Notes: a model not told the origin generated them from the sequence alone. Counted from the first letter of the stretch, positions 30,763 through 41,206 are shown. The stretch: DNA of 64,000 nt from Desulfuromonadales bacterium (GCA_013349325.1 DUZX01000002.1:1-64000); one strand, 5' to 3'. Numbers and translations: made by a program.

Positions 30763-31117
30763 CTCACCACAGAGTCACAGAGAACACCGAGAGATCCAAA
30801 CGTTAAGCAAATTATGAACCAATGCCGTATGCTTATTTATTGCTCAATAAAAAGGCATTTAATCGTATAAATGGCAGTTGGACCGCAGAGGAAGCCGAGG
30901 GACGCAGGGAAAACAAATAGGTATTATAAATTATTGGTGTCTCCAAAAAGGTGAATAGCATTATTGGCTTAATAGCCTGATATTCCTCCGTGTTCCTCCG
31001 CGTTCTCTGCGGTAAATGCTTTTTCAGGTTAATTGAAGTGTGTCTGGATATTTTTGGGAAGCATGCAGAAATATACTTTTTAGAGCCATACTCTGTGGCC
31101 TCTGTGACTCTGTGGTA
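30763..31117. repeat. Nested inverted CACAGAG element (copy 2)
   Basis: The outer ends CTCACCACAGAGTCACAGAG (30764) and CTCTGTGACTCTGTGGTAAG (near 31099-31118) are inverted, as in the element at 18428. Inside it a second pair, GACCGCAGAGGAAGCCGAGG (30881) and TCCGCGTTCTCTGCGGTAAA (near 30998), nests symmetrically. No open frame. Its right end touches the nifB promoter. Confidence 0.65.
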
Positions 31118-31122
31118 AGATT

Positions 31123-31137
31123 TGGTACGGCTTATGC
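31123..31137 (+). promoter_or_regulatory. Sigma-54 promoter of nifB
   Basis: TGGTAC-GGCTT-ATGC matches the -24/-12 consensus (GG-N10-GC). The expected start is about 12 nt further on, near 31149. Confidence 0.72.
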
Positions 31138-31155
31138 TTATAAGACAAATGTACC

Positions 31156-31202
31156 GGCAATGACGCCCGTAGGATATTTTCCTGTGGGCGTTTTCTATTT
31201 TT
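31156..31202 (+). promoter_or_regulatory. nifB leader: ANTAR-like hairpin overlapping a terminator
   Basis: GGC-AATGAC-GCC (31156-31167) can form a short hairpin with a six-nt loop carrying A1 and G4. Its 3' half is also the 5' arm of an intrinsic terminator: ACGCCC (31163) pairs with GGGCGT (31186), an inner AGG/CCT pair extends it, and TTTTCTATTTTT follows. The two folds exclude each other. Confidence 0.65.
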
Positions 31203-31216
31203 GGAAGGAGCTACCA

Positions 31217-32086
31217 ATGGCAACAGCATGCGAGATGAAAAATAAAATCCAGGGACACCCCTGCTTCGGCGGTAACCATCATAAGAACGGACGGATGCAC
31301 CTGGCCGTGGCACCGAAATGCAACATCAAATGTGGCTACTGTTCCCGTAAACATGACTGCGCCAACGAATCGCGCCCCGGCGTCACCAGCCGAATTTTGA
31401 CTCCGCAACAGGCGATAGAAAAAGTGCGCGAAGTCATGGCCAGCCCGATTGCGGGACCGATCATCAAGGTTATCGGCATCGCCGGTCCCGGTGATCCATT
31501 GGCAAACGAAGAAACCTTTGAAACCTTTGAAATGGTCAAGAAAGAATTTCCGCAGCTGATGCTCTGTCTCAGTACCAACGGCCTTCTGCTGCCGGAATCG
31601 ATCGATCGGCTCTATGAACTGGGACTGCACAGCCTGACGGTGACCATCAACGCAGTCGATCCCGAAATCGGCGCACAGATTTACCGGCACGTCATCTATC
31701 ACGGCAAACACTATACCGGCGTGGAAGGGGCGCGGATCCTGATTGCCAATCAGTTTGAAGGTCTCAAGCGGGCCGGTGAGCTCGGCCTGACCATCAAGGT
31801 CAACACCGTTCTGACACCCGGCGTCAACGACAGTCAGATTCCGCTGATCGCCGCACGGATCAAGGAACTGGGCGCCTTTGTCATGAACATCATGCCGATC
31901 ATACCGCAGGCTGAACTGGCGCATATTGCGCCCCCCAGCGAGGCGTATCTGGCAGAAGTCAGGAAAAAGAATGAGGGCATCATCGGCCAGTTTGCGCACT
32001 GCAAACAGTGCCGCGCCGACGCCATCGGCCTGATCGGCCAGGATTTGAACCTGACAATTGCCGAAGCGGCCTGCCCGACACCATGA
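31217..32086 (+). CDS. nifB: Nitrogenase cofactor biosynthesis protein NifB (short form)
   Basis: A 289-residue radical SAM enzyme that builds NifB-co, the carbide-containing Fe-S core of FeMo-cofactor. The sequence begins near HPCFGGNHHKNGRMHLAVAP and the CX3CX2C cluster lies in APKCNIKCGYCSRKHDC. IGIAGPGDPLANEETFETF and the C-terminal FAHCKQCRADAIG cysteines are conserved. It ends there without the NifX-like domain found in proteobacterial long NifB. The ATG at 31217 follows GGAAGGAG. Its stop overlaps the next start (CCATGA). Confidence 0.96.
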   Translation: MATACEMKNKIQGHPCFGGNHHKNGRMHLAVAPKCNIKCGYCSRKHDCANESRPGVTSRILTPQQAIEKVREVMASPIAGPIIKVIGIAGPGDPLANEETFETFEMVKKEFPQLMLCLSTNGLLLPESIDRLYELGLHSLTVTINAVDPEIGAQIYRHVIYHGKHYTGVEGARILIANQFEGLKRAGELGLTIKVNTVLTPGVNDSQIPLIAARIKELGAFVMNIMPIIPQAELAHIAPPSEAYLAEVRKKNEGIIGQFAHCKQCRADAIGLIGQDLNLTIAEAACPTP

Positions 32087-32907
32087 CGATTACACCCTTC
32101 GCAGCCGCCGATATCAGTGCCTTTCTGGCTCTTGCCGCACAGGAGAACTGGGTAGTCGGCGCGTGGGAGTTTGAATTTCTGATAGCCCGTTTTCCGCAGG
32201 GGTGCTTTACGGCTCATGATGATTCCGGTGCGGCAGCAGGCTTTGTCACCTCGTTGCGTCATAATCAGAGCGGCTGGATCGGAAACCTGATCGTTGCCGA
32301 ACGGCTGCGCGGCAGCGGGATCGGCACGGCCCTCTTCAACAGAGCCCACGTGGCACTGACAAAAGCAGGAGCGAATACCATCTGGCTGACGGCATCAACA
32401 GCGGGAGCTCCGCTCTACGAAAAGCACGGTTTTCGTGCTCTTGATACGATCACCCGCTGGATCGGAACGGGGCGTCAACGGCATGTACCACACACTGCCG
32501 ACAGAATAAAAACGGAACTGTCCGGATCAATGCAAGAGCTGGATGCGGCGGCCTGGGGCGATGACCGGTCTGCGTTACTGACAGCAACCATGCAGCGCGG
32601 CATCCTTGAACAGAATCCGTCCGGGTTTATCACACAGCAGGCGGCCGAAGGTGATATTCAGTTCGGCCCCTTTGCAGCACGGGATTCCGGGAGTGCGGAG
32701 CGTTTATTTGATGCGGCTGCAGGCACTGTACCCAAGGGGACAAGGATTCTGATTGATGCCCCTGCGGCCAACCGCTCGGCAATCCGACTTTTTACACGCA
32801 GAAACATGGAGAGAGCCGGAAGCAATCTGCTGATGTATGCCGGCAAAAAACCTGCCTATCGGCCGGAATTGATCTATGGCCTGGCAACAATGGGAAGTTG
32901 CGGATAA
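32083..32907 (+). CDS. GNAT-family acetyltransferase
   Basis: A 274-residue protein. The first 130 residues form a GNAT fold with the acetyl-CoA loop in AERLRGSGIGTALFNRAHVA and the final strand PLYEKHGFRAL. The C-terminal half resembles a second, degenerate GNAT-like domain (DAPAANRSAIRLFTRRNMER). It is translationally coupled to nifB (4-bp overlap) and 16 nt from nifV, so it belongs to the nif operon, but its substrate is unknown. The link may be functional or simply positional. Confidence 0.82.
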   Translation: MTITPFAAADISAFLALAAQENWVVGAWEFEFLIARFPQGCFTAHDDSGAAAGFVTSLRHNQSGWIGNLIVAERLRGSGIGTALFNRAHVALTKAGANTIWLTASTAGAPLYEKHGFRALDTITRWIGTGRQRHVPHTADRIKTELSGSMQELDAAAWGDDRSALLTATMQRGILEQNPSGFITQQAAEGDIQFGPFAARDSGSAERLFDAAAGTVPKGTRILIDAPAANRSAIRLFTRRNMERAGSNLLMYAGKKPAYRPELIYGLATMGSCG

Positions 32908-32923
32908 AGAAAGGGGTGTAGCC

Positions 32924-34069
32924 ATGACATATCCAACAGACATCATTATCGACGATACGACGTTGCGTGACGGCGAACAGACCGCCGGTGTCGTCTTCTC
33001 AAAACGTGAAAAAATGGCCATCGCCCGTATGCTCGATTCTATCGGTGTTGGGGAGATTGAGTGCGGTATTCCGGCCATGGGCAAGGAAGAGCAGGAATCA
33101 ATCCGCAGCCTGGTTGATCTGGGACTTTCCGCCCGTCTGATAACCTGGAACCGGGCTTTGGTGCCTGAAATAGAGGCAAGTATTGCTTGTGGTGTGCAGG
33201 CGGTGGACATTTCGCTGTCGGTTTCCGACCAGATGATACGCCATAAATTGCGCAAAGATCGCTCGGAGGTCAAAGAGCAGTTGAAAGTTGCACTTGGATT
33301 TGCCAAGCAGCACAACCTCTACGTTTCAGTCGGTGGCGAAGATGCCAGTCGCGCCGATATGGCGTTTCTCGTGGAGCTGATGGAGATCACCCGCTCGCTG
33401 GGTGGTGACCGTTTTCGCTTCTGCGATACGCTCGGGATCATGGACCCCTTCACCATGTTCGATAAGGTTTCCTTTCTGCGACAGGCGGTGCCGGAGGTTG
33501 CTATTGAAGTCCATACGCACAATGATCTCGGCATGGCCACCGCTAACGCCATTGCCGGCATACGCGCCGGTGCAAAGTTTGTCAATACCACGATCAACGG
33601 TTTGGGTGAACGGGCCGGAAATGCGGCACTCGAAGAGGTCGTCATGGGCATGAAGCACGCCTGCGGTATAGAAACCGGCATTGATACGCACCGTTTCCGC
33701 GAGATGTCCCTGTTTGTCGCCAAAGCATCCGACCGACCGCTTTCCGTATCCAAACCGGTGGTCGGCTCGCGGGTTTTTTCCCACGAATCCGGCCTGCACG
33801 CCGATGGCGTCATCAAGGATCCGCATAATTATGAAGGCTTCGACCCGGCAGAGGTCGGCATGACCCGCAGCATCGTGGTCGGCAAACATTCCGGCACCGG
33901 GGGCCTGATCGAACGCTACCGAAGTATGGGCATTACGGTCGCCCGCAGCCAGGCCGAATCGTTACTGGAAACTACCCGCAGCATGTCATGTGCTCGCAAG
34001 CGGGATCTGACCAACTGTGAGCTGATAGCCATTTATCTTGGCGAAGAAACGCTGCCGAAGGCAGCCTAA
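32924..34069 (+). CDS. nifV: Homocitrate synthase NifV
   Basis: A 381-residue DRE-TIM enzyme that condenses acetyl-CoA with 2-oxoglutarate to give homocitrate, the organic ligand of FeMo-cofactor. The active-site motif DDTTLRDGEQTAGVVFSKRE opens the barrel. HTHNDLGMATANAIAGIRAG holds the metal-binding His pair, and NTTINGLGERAGNAALEEVV and VFSHESGLHADGVIKDP are conserved. The placement between nifB and molybdate genes argues for NifV rather than a lysine-pathway homocitrate synthase. AAAGGGG precedes the ATG. Confidence 0.94.
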   Translation: MTYPTDIIIDDTTLRDGEQTAGVVFSKREKMAIARMLDSIGVGEIECGIPAMGKEEQESIRSLVDLGLSARLITWNRALVPEIEASIACGVQAVDISLSVSDQMIRHKLRKDRSEVKEQLKVALGFAKQHNLYVSVGGEDASRADMAFLVELMEITRSLGGDRFRFCDTLGIMDPFTMFDKVSFLRQAVPEVAIEVHTHNDLGMATANAIAGIRAGAKFVNTTINGLGERAGNAALEEVVMGMKHACGIETGIDTHRFREMSLFVAKASDRPLSVSKPVVGSRVFSHESGLHADGVIKDPHNYEGFDPAEVGMTRSIVVGKHSGTGGLIERYRSMGITVARSQAESLLETTRSMSCARKRDLTNCELIAIYLGEETLPKAA

Positions 34070-34085
34070 CCCAAAGGAGCTGATC

Positions 34086-34331
34086 ATGTGTGAAGCCGGA
34101 ACCAATTTTGTACCGATTGCCGAAGCGGCGCTGCTGCTGGAAACGACCGAAATGCGGGTGCTGATGATGCTCAAAAAAAATGAGCTGGCCGGAAAAAACG
34201 AAGATGATGCCTGGTATGTTGATCGTTCTTCACTCAAACTCTGCGAAAAGCCGAAGGCGGCCGACATCGTCAGACCGGGCGGCTGCGGTGGCGGATGTGG
34301 TGGCAGCAGTGGTGGTTGCGGAGGGCATTAA
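34086..34331 (+). CDS. Small HTH_17/excisionase-like protein with Cys-Gly tail
   Basis: An 81-residue protein 16 nt after nifV with a strong AAAGGAG. Residues 8-58 resemble an excisionase/MerR-type winged helix (VPIAEAALLLETTEMRVLMM, AWYVDRSSLKL). The last 17 residues are GGCGGGCGGSSGGCGGH: three Cys and one terminal His in a glycine matrix, a plausible metal or cluster ligand set. I do not know a named nif gene of this form. It could be a metal-responsive regulator or a small carrier. Confidence 0.78.
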   Translation: MCEAGTNFVPIAEAALLLETTEMRVLMMLKKNELAGKNEDDAWYVDRSSLKLCEKPKAADIVRPGGCGGGCGGSSGGCGGH

Positions 34332-34355
34332 CATCCAGCACAAGGAAGGTAACTT

Positions 34356-34643
34356 ATGATTGTCGTCAAAGCCTCCGATTTTAAATTCAAATACCCGCGT
34401 GATGTTGCTCATCGCGACCAGCCGAAATTTACCGGGTTACCCGATTCATCTCCCTTCAACCGTGACGACCTGTACGACATCGTACCGATGATGTCCGCCG
34501 TTATGAATGAACTGGGGAGTGAAGATGGTGACGTCCTGCACCTGCTGGAAGACGTCCTGAATCAGATGCCGGGATTTATCAGAACCCGCAGCGAGGTCTT
34601 TGACTATCTGTGCGGTTCGGCGGAAGAATGCCTGAGATCGTAA
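34356..34643 (+). CDS. Small nif-linked protein of unknown function
   Basis: A 95-residue acidic protein starting 25 nt after the Cys-Gly-tail gene. It opens with a positively charged strand (MIVVKASDFKFKYPRDVAHR) and continues as predicted helices (DIVPMMSAVMNELGSEDGDV, LLEDVLNQMPGFI), with two Cys near the end (YLCGSAEECLRS). No recognised domain. It closes the nifB-nifV gene run. Confidence 0.72.
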   Translation: MIVVKASDFKFKYPRDVAHRDQPKFTGLPDSSPFNRDDLYDIVPMMSAVMNELGSEDGDVLHLLEDVLNQMPGFIRTRSEVFDYLCGSAEECLRS

Positions 34644-34765
34644 GAGCGAGGGATGGTATCTGGTTTGTGCAACCGGCAGCCTGCACGATGACAGTCACCC
34701 TGTAGAGAATACGATCAAAAAAATACGTAAGCTATTCAGTACGTTCAACAATACTTGCAATAAAG

Positions 34766-34866
34766 CCTGTCATCCCCGAGTGATTCTATCGGGGACCCAC
34801 GAAGTCAAAGTCTGGATTCCCGATTAAACCCTCGGGAATGACAAGCTTTTTAAAATATGTGCTGAA
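34766..34866. repeat. Interspersed ~100-bp repeat, copy B
   Basis: The reverse complement of the element at 22662-22760: GTCATCCCCGAGTGATTCTA through CACGAAGTCAAAGTCTGG to GGGAATGACAAGC and AAATATGTGCTGA. It lies in the roughly 350-bp gap between the nifV run and modE. The rest of that gap holds the modE control region. Confidence 0.8.
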
Positions 34867-34903
34867 TAGTTACAGGTATTTTAATTCACTTGTTTTTGGC
34901 ACG

Positions 34904-34927
34904 CGTTATGTATTATAAAATACAACG
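34904..34927 (+). promoter_or_regulatory. Candidate ModE operator upstream of modE
   Basis: An imperfect dyad with outer halves CGTTATGTA and ATACAACG around TTATAAA, like the molybdate-responsive ModE box (CGTTATATA-N-TATATAACG). It overlaps a TGGCAC-N5-ATGT sequence at 34897-34911 that resembles a weak sigma-54 promoter, and a TTGTTT/TTATAA pair that fits sigma-70. It lies about 70 bp before modE, consistent with autoregulation. Confidence 0.5.
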
Positions 34928-34994
34928 GTATGCGGCCGTGTGTCGGTAGTAAATTCTTCGCCTCGGCACATCTTGCTCAACGGAGAGCTCAATT

Positions 34995-36579
<1,585 letters not shown>

Positions 36580-36593
36580 CAGGTACCGCCACC

Positions 36594-37274
36594 ATGTTTC
36601 TTGAACAAAGCGATCTCCAGGCGATCTGGCTCACGCTTCGATTAGCGTCGATGGTAACCGGCATCCTGCTGCTGCTGGGGACGCCGATCGCCTGGTGGCT
36701 GGCGCGCAGCCGCTCATGGTTCAAGGGGCCGATCGGAGCCGTCGTGGCACTGCCGCTGGTGCTGCCACCGTCGGTACTCGGCTTTTATATGCTACTGGCG
36801 ATGGGCCCTAACGGCCCGGTCGGTTGGCTGACGAAAGCAGTGGGGCTTGGAAATCTGCCGTTTACCTTCTGGGGTTTGGTGCTGGGGTCGGTTTTTTACT
36901 CGTTTCCGTTTATGGTTCAGCCGCTGCAGAACGCTTTTGAGGCGGTTGGCGACCGTCCGCTGGAAGTTGCCGCGACCCTGGGCGCTTCCCGTCTGGACGC
37001 TTTCTTCAGCATCGTTCTACCGCTCTCCCGGCGTGGTTTTTTTACCGCTTCAATCCTGACCTTTGCCCACACCGTCGGCGAATTCGGCGTGGTACTGATG
37101 ATAGGCGGCAACATCCCGGGTGCGACCAGAGTCGCCTCTGTGCAGATCTATGACCATGTTGAAGCTCTGGAGTACGCCTCGGCCCACCGCATGGCAGCGG
37201 TTATGCTTGTCTTCTCGTTTCTCGTCCTGCTGGCACTCTACGCATGGCGTTCCGACACGCAAAAAAGGGGCTGA
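36594..37274 (+). CDS. modB: Molybdate ABC transporter permease ModB
   Basis: A 226-residue inner-membrane permease with five to six hydrophobic helices (LASMVTGILLLLGTPIAWWL, GAVVALPLVLPPSVLGFYML). The EAA-type loop that docks the ATPase is EVAATLGASRLDAFFSIVLP. GEFGVVLMIGGNIPGATRVA is the conserved ModB segment. It starts 14 nt after modA. Confidence 0.94.
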   Translation: MFLEQSDLQAIWLTLRLASMVTGILLLLGTPIAWWLARSRSWFKGPIGAVVALPLVLPPSVLGFYMLLAMGPNGPVGWLTKAVGLGNLPFTFWGLVLGSVFYSFPFMVQPLQNAFEAVGDRPLEVAATLGASRLDAFFSIVLPLSRRGFFTASILTFAHTVGEFGVVLMIGGNIPGATRVASVQIYDHVEALEYASAHRMAAVMLVFSFLVLLALYAWRSDTQKRG

Positions 37275-37275
37275 T

Positions 37276-38346
37276 ATGAACCTTGTCCTGAACGTTCAGA
37301 AAAGCTTTCCCGGCTTTCGGCTGGCCGCTGATGTTTCACTGACGGGCGATAAAATCGGAATCTTCGGCGCATCCGGAAGCGGCAAATCGACACTGGTCAG
37401 CATGCTGGCCGGATTTCAAAAACCTGATGCCGGCGAAATCATTCTGGATGGCGAAACACTCTTTTCCGGCAGCGGAAAGATCAACGTGCCACCAGAGAAA
37501 CGCCGCATTGCCATGGTATTTCAGCAGCACTCCCTGTTTCCGCACCTCACTGTCCGCAACAATCTGCTCTACGGCTACCACCGCTGCCGCGCTGAATATC
37601 GCGCCATCCATCTCGATATGCTGGTGGCGGTACTGCAGCTGGAAGAGCTGCTTGAACGGGACATCCGAACACTTTCTGGTGGCCAGCAGCAGCGCATCGC
37701 CTTGGGGCGAGCCATTTTGGGCAATCCGCGCCTGCTGCTGATGGACGAACCGCTGTCGGCGCTGGATGACACCCTCCGTTTTCAGATCATTCCGTATCTC
37801 AAAAGCGTCAGCGATCAGTTTGGCATTCCGTATCTGTTTATCTCGCACTCACTGGTGGAGATGCGCTTGATGACCGATACGGTGCTGGCTTTTGCGCATG
37901 GTGAGATGGTCGGTAAAAGCTCCAGTGAACAGCTGGCGCGCACGCGCATGGGAGAAAGCGCCGTCGGTTATATCAACCTTCTTGAACTGGATGGCATGAC
38001 GGAGCGCAACGGAATGTGCGCCTATACATGGCAGGGTGTTGAGCTGCTGCTGTCTGGGAGCAACCAGAATACGGTCGGCGGCTTGTTTGAACTCTCTTCA
38101 AAGGATATCATCCTCTTCAAGCGGCACCCTGAAGCGATCAGCGCCCGCAATTTGCTGGAATGCACGGTCGCCAGCCTGTTTGGAAGTTCCTCAAAGATCG
38201 GTGTGGAGCTGCGCTGCGGCACAGGCAGACTGGTGGCCGAGATCGTCCCGGAGGCGGCCCGGGAGCTGGGGATTAAGCAGGGGGCGATCGTATATGCCGC
38301 TTTCAAGGCCTCTGCCTTCCGCCGACTGGCAATAACAGCCGGGTGA
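37276..38346 (+). CDS. modC: Molybdate ABC transporter ATPase ModC
   Basis: A 356-residue ATPase. Walker A is GASGSGKSTLVSMLAG, the Q-loop is AMVFQQHSLFPHLTVRNN, the signature is LSGGQQQRIALGRAIL, and Walker B is LLLMDEPLSALDD. A C-terminal TOBE domain (about residues 285-355) matches the regulatory part of ModC. The ATG follows the modB stop by one base, so they are coupled. Confidence 0.95.
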   Translation: MNLVLNVQKSFPGFRLAADVSLTGDKIGIFGASGSGKSTLVSMLAGFQKPDAGEIILDGETLFSGSGKINVPPEKRRIAMVFQQHSLFPHLTVRNNLLYGYHRCRAEYRAIHLDMLVAVLQLEELLERDIRTLSGGQQQRIALGRAILGNPRLLLMDEPLSALDDTLRFQIIPYLKSVSDQFGIPYLFISHSLVEMRLMTDTVLAFAHGEMVGKSSSEQLARTRMGESAVGYINLLELDGMTERNGMCAYTWQGVELLLSGSNQNTVGGLFELSSKDIILFKRHPEAISARNLLECTVASLFGSSSKIGVELRCGTGRLVAEIVPEAARELGIKQGAIVYAAFKASAFRRLAITAG

Positions 38347-38354
38347 TTAGTATT

Positions 38355-38377
38355 CAGGGCGGCACTGCCCTGTTTTT
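38355..38377 (+). terminator. Intrinsic terminator after modC
   Basis: CAGGGC-GGCACT-GCCCTG followed by TTTTT, 9 nt past the modC stop. It separates the mod operon from nifH. Confidence 0.88.
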
Positions 38378-38421
38378 AAGCAGCTAGCAACTCTGCACAC
38401 GAATATACTGAGTCAAACCCA

Positions 38422-38441
38422 AACATCCCTCCTCGTAAAAA
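38422..38441 (+). promoter_or_regulatory. Upstream element of the nifH promoter
   Basis: ACATCCC then CTCGTAAAAA (38432-38441), 58 bp before the -24 GG. The same words occur 57 bp before the nifE -24 element. A candidate enhancer-binding site for a sigma-54 activator. Confidence 0.5.
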
Positions 38442-38488
38442 CGATATAACTACCTACTACTTTTATTGTTTTATTTTTTATCATCTTC

Positions 38489-38503
38489 TGGCACGCCCTA
38501 TGC
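38489..38503 (+). promoter_or_regulatory. Sigma-54 promoter of nifH
   Basis: TGGCAC-GCCCT-ATGC, a near-consensus -24/-12 element. The expected transcript start is near 38515, giving a leader of about 118 nt. Confidence 0.88.
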
Positions 38504-38536
38504 AAAATCACATGCAAATTGAAAAACCGGCAATAA

Positions 38537-39496
<960 letters not shown>

Positions 39497-39506
39497 AGCG
39501 TTAAAG

Positions 39507-39592
39507 TCCCCTTGATAAAGGGGGATTTAGGGGGATTTGCCGTTAACCTTTAACGTCAAATCCCCCCCCAGCCCCCCTTTATCAAGGGGGGA
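39507..39592. repeat. Palindromic element in the nifH-nifD gap
   Basis: The left arm TCCCCTTGATAAAGGGGGAT, running on to GGGGGATTTG, is mirrored by CAAATCCCCCCC and CCCCCTTTATCAAGGGGGGA. An inner CGTTAA/TTTAACG pair extends it. A sister copy sits between nifD and nifK. It would form a strong hairpin in the mRNA. Confidence 0.85.
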
Positions 39593-39622
39593 GTGTTAAT
39601 AACACTCAAAAGGAGATTTCCC

Positions 39623-41065
39623 ATGTCAAAAATACGAACTGTTGAAGGTATTACAAAGGAATCCACAGAGGCGCTAATATCAGAAACTCTGGCGGCATAT
39701 CCTGAAAAAGCTAAAAAGAAACGTACTCCGCACCTGGCGGCCAATGACCAGACTTCCGGTGCGGCCTGTGTTAAATCCAACAAAAAAACAGTGCCGGGTG
39801 TCATGAGCGCCCGTGGCTGTGCCTACGCCGGAGCCAAGGGCGTTGTCTGGGGCCCGATCCGCGATATGGTGCATGTTTCCCACGGCCCGGTCGGTTGCGG
39901 CTGGTATTCCTGGGGTACACGCCGGAACCTGATGAGCGGCATCAATGGCGTTACCCAGTTCGGTATGCAGTTCACCTCCGATTTCCAGGAAAAAGATATC
40001 GTCTATGGTGGCGACAAGAAACTGAAAACGCTGCTGAATGAAGCGCATGAGCTGTTCCCGCTGGCCAAAGGTATTTCGGTACTGTCCGAATGCCCGGTCG
40101 GTCTGATCGGTGATGATATCAACTCGGTTACCAAGACCGTCTCCAAAGAGCTTGATATTCCGATTATCCCCTGTAACTGTGAGGGCTTCCGCGGCGTTTC
40201 CCAGTCGCTCGGACACCATATCTCCAATGACTCGATTCGCGATTACATTATTGAAACGCGCGAATTTGCCGAACCTGCCGGACCATATGATGTTGCCCTG
40301 ATCGGCGATTACAATATTGGCGGCGATGTCTGGTCGGCTAAATCCCTGCTGGAAGAGATCGGCCTGAATGTCAAATCGGTCTGGACCGGCGACGGCGAAC
40401 TCGAAAAAATTGCCGCGACGCATACCGTCAAACTGAACCTGATCCACTGCTACCGCTCGATGAACTATATGTGCAAGGTTATGGAAGAGAAATACGGTAT
40501 CCCCTGGCTGGAGTTCAACTTCTTCGGCCCGACCAAGATCCGCGAGAGCCTGCGCGCCATCGCCGAACGCTTTGATGATGTCATCAAGGAAAAGGTGGAG
40601 CTGGCCATCGCCAAGTATGAGCCGATCATGCAGGCCATCATCGACGAGTACAAGCCGCGCCTGGAAAACAAGAAAGTCATGTTGTTGGTTGGCGGCCTCC
40701 GCCCGCGTCACACCATCGGTGCCTATGAAGACCTGGGCATGGATTGCGTCGGTTCCGGCTACGAATTTGCCCATGGCGATGACTACGACCGCACCGCTCC
40801 AGAAATGCCGGATGCAACGGTGGTCTATGACGATCCATCAGAGTACGAGCTGGAGAAATTTGCCCACACCCTGAAGCCGGACCTGATCGGCTCCGGCATC
40901 AAGGAAAAATACGTCTTCCAGAAAATGGGCATCCCGTTCCGCCAGATGCACAGCTGGGATTATTCCGGCCCCTACCACGGCTACCAGGGTTTCGAGATCT
41001 TTGCCCGCGACGTTGACATGGCAATTAACAGCCCGACTTGGAAACTGGTGAAGGCACCGTTCTAA
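39623..41065 (+). CDS. nifD: Nitrogenase MoFe protein alpha chain NifD
   Basis: A 480-residue alpha subunit of dinitrogenase. P-cluster cysteines lie in [18 protein letters not shown] and [17 protein letters not shown], and in [15 protein letters not shown]. The FeMo-cofactor ligands are the Cys of [17 protein letters not shown] and the His of [19 protein letters not shown]. No large insertion is evident, so it is a molybdenum-type NifD. The ATG follows AAAAGGAG. Confidence 0.98.
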   Translation: MSKIRTVEGITKESTEALISETLAAYPEKAKKKRTPHLAANDQTSGAACVKSNKKTVPGVMSARGCAYAGAKGVVWGPIRDMVHVSHGPVGCGWYSWGTRRNLMSGINGVTQFGMQFTSDFQEKDIVYGGDKKLKTLLNEAHELFPLAKGISVLSECPVGLIGDDINSVTKTVSKELDIPIIPCNCEGFRGVSQSLGHHISNDSIRDYIIETREFAEPAGPYDVALIGDYNIGGDVWSAKSLLEEIGLNVKSVWTGDGELEKIAATHTVKLNLIHCYRSMNYMCKVMEEKYGIPWLEFNFFGPTKIRESLRAIAERFDDVIKEKVELAIAKYEPIMQAIIDEYKPRLENKKVMLLVGGLRPRHTIGAYEDLGMDCVGSGYEFAHGDDYDRTAPEMPDATVVYDDPSEYELEKFAHTLKPDLIGSGIKEKYVFQKMGIPFRQMHSWDYSGPYHGYQGFEIFARDVDMAINSPTWKLVKAPF

Positions 41066-41075
41066 TTTGTTGCTC

Positions 41076-41152
41076 CCCCCCTTGATAAAGGGGGGCTGGG
41101 GGGGATTCAACCCAAAGGCAAATCCCCCTCAATCCCCCTTTATCAAGGGGGA
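41076..41152. repeat. Palindromic element in the nifD-nifK gap
   Basis: The left arm CCCCCCTTGATAAAGGGGGG pairs with CCCCCTTTATCAAGGGGGA, and GGGGGGATT pairs with AAATCCCCC. It belongs to the same family as the element between nifH and nifD. Confidence 0.85.
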
Positions 41153-41206
41153 CATAAAACTTCGGTTGTGCAACAGATTGGTTGCCGACCCACAAGGAGA
41201 TACATC

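Noticed and set aside
34897-34911. Sigma-54 promoter for modE
   Set aside because: TGGCAC-N5-ATGT has GT rather than GC at -12 and overlaps a ModE-like box; not strong enough to list as a separate promoter.
39507-39592. Intrinsic terminator between nifH and nifD
   Set aside because: The hairpin is strong but has no U tract, and the same element recurs in the nifD-nifK gap; a repeat family explains it better.
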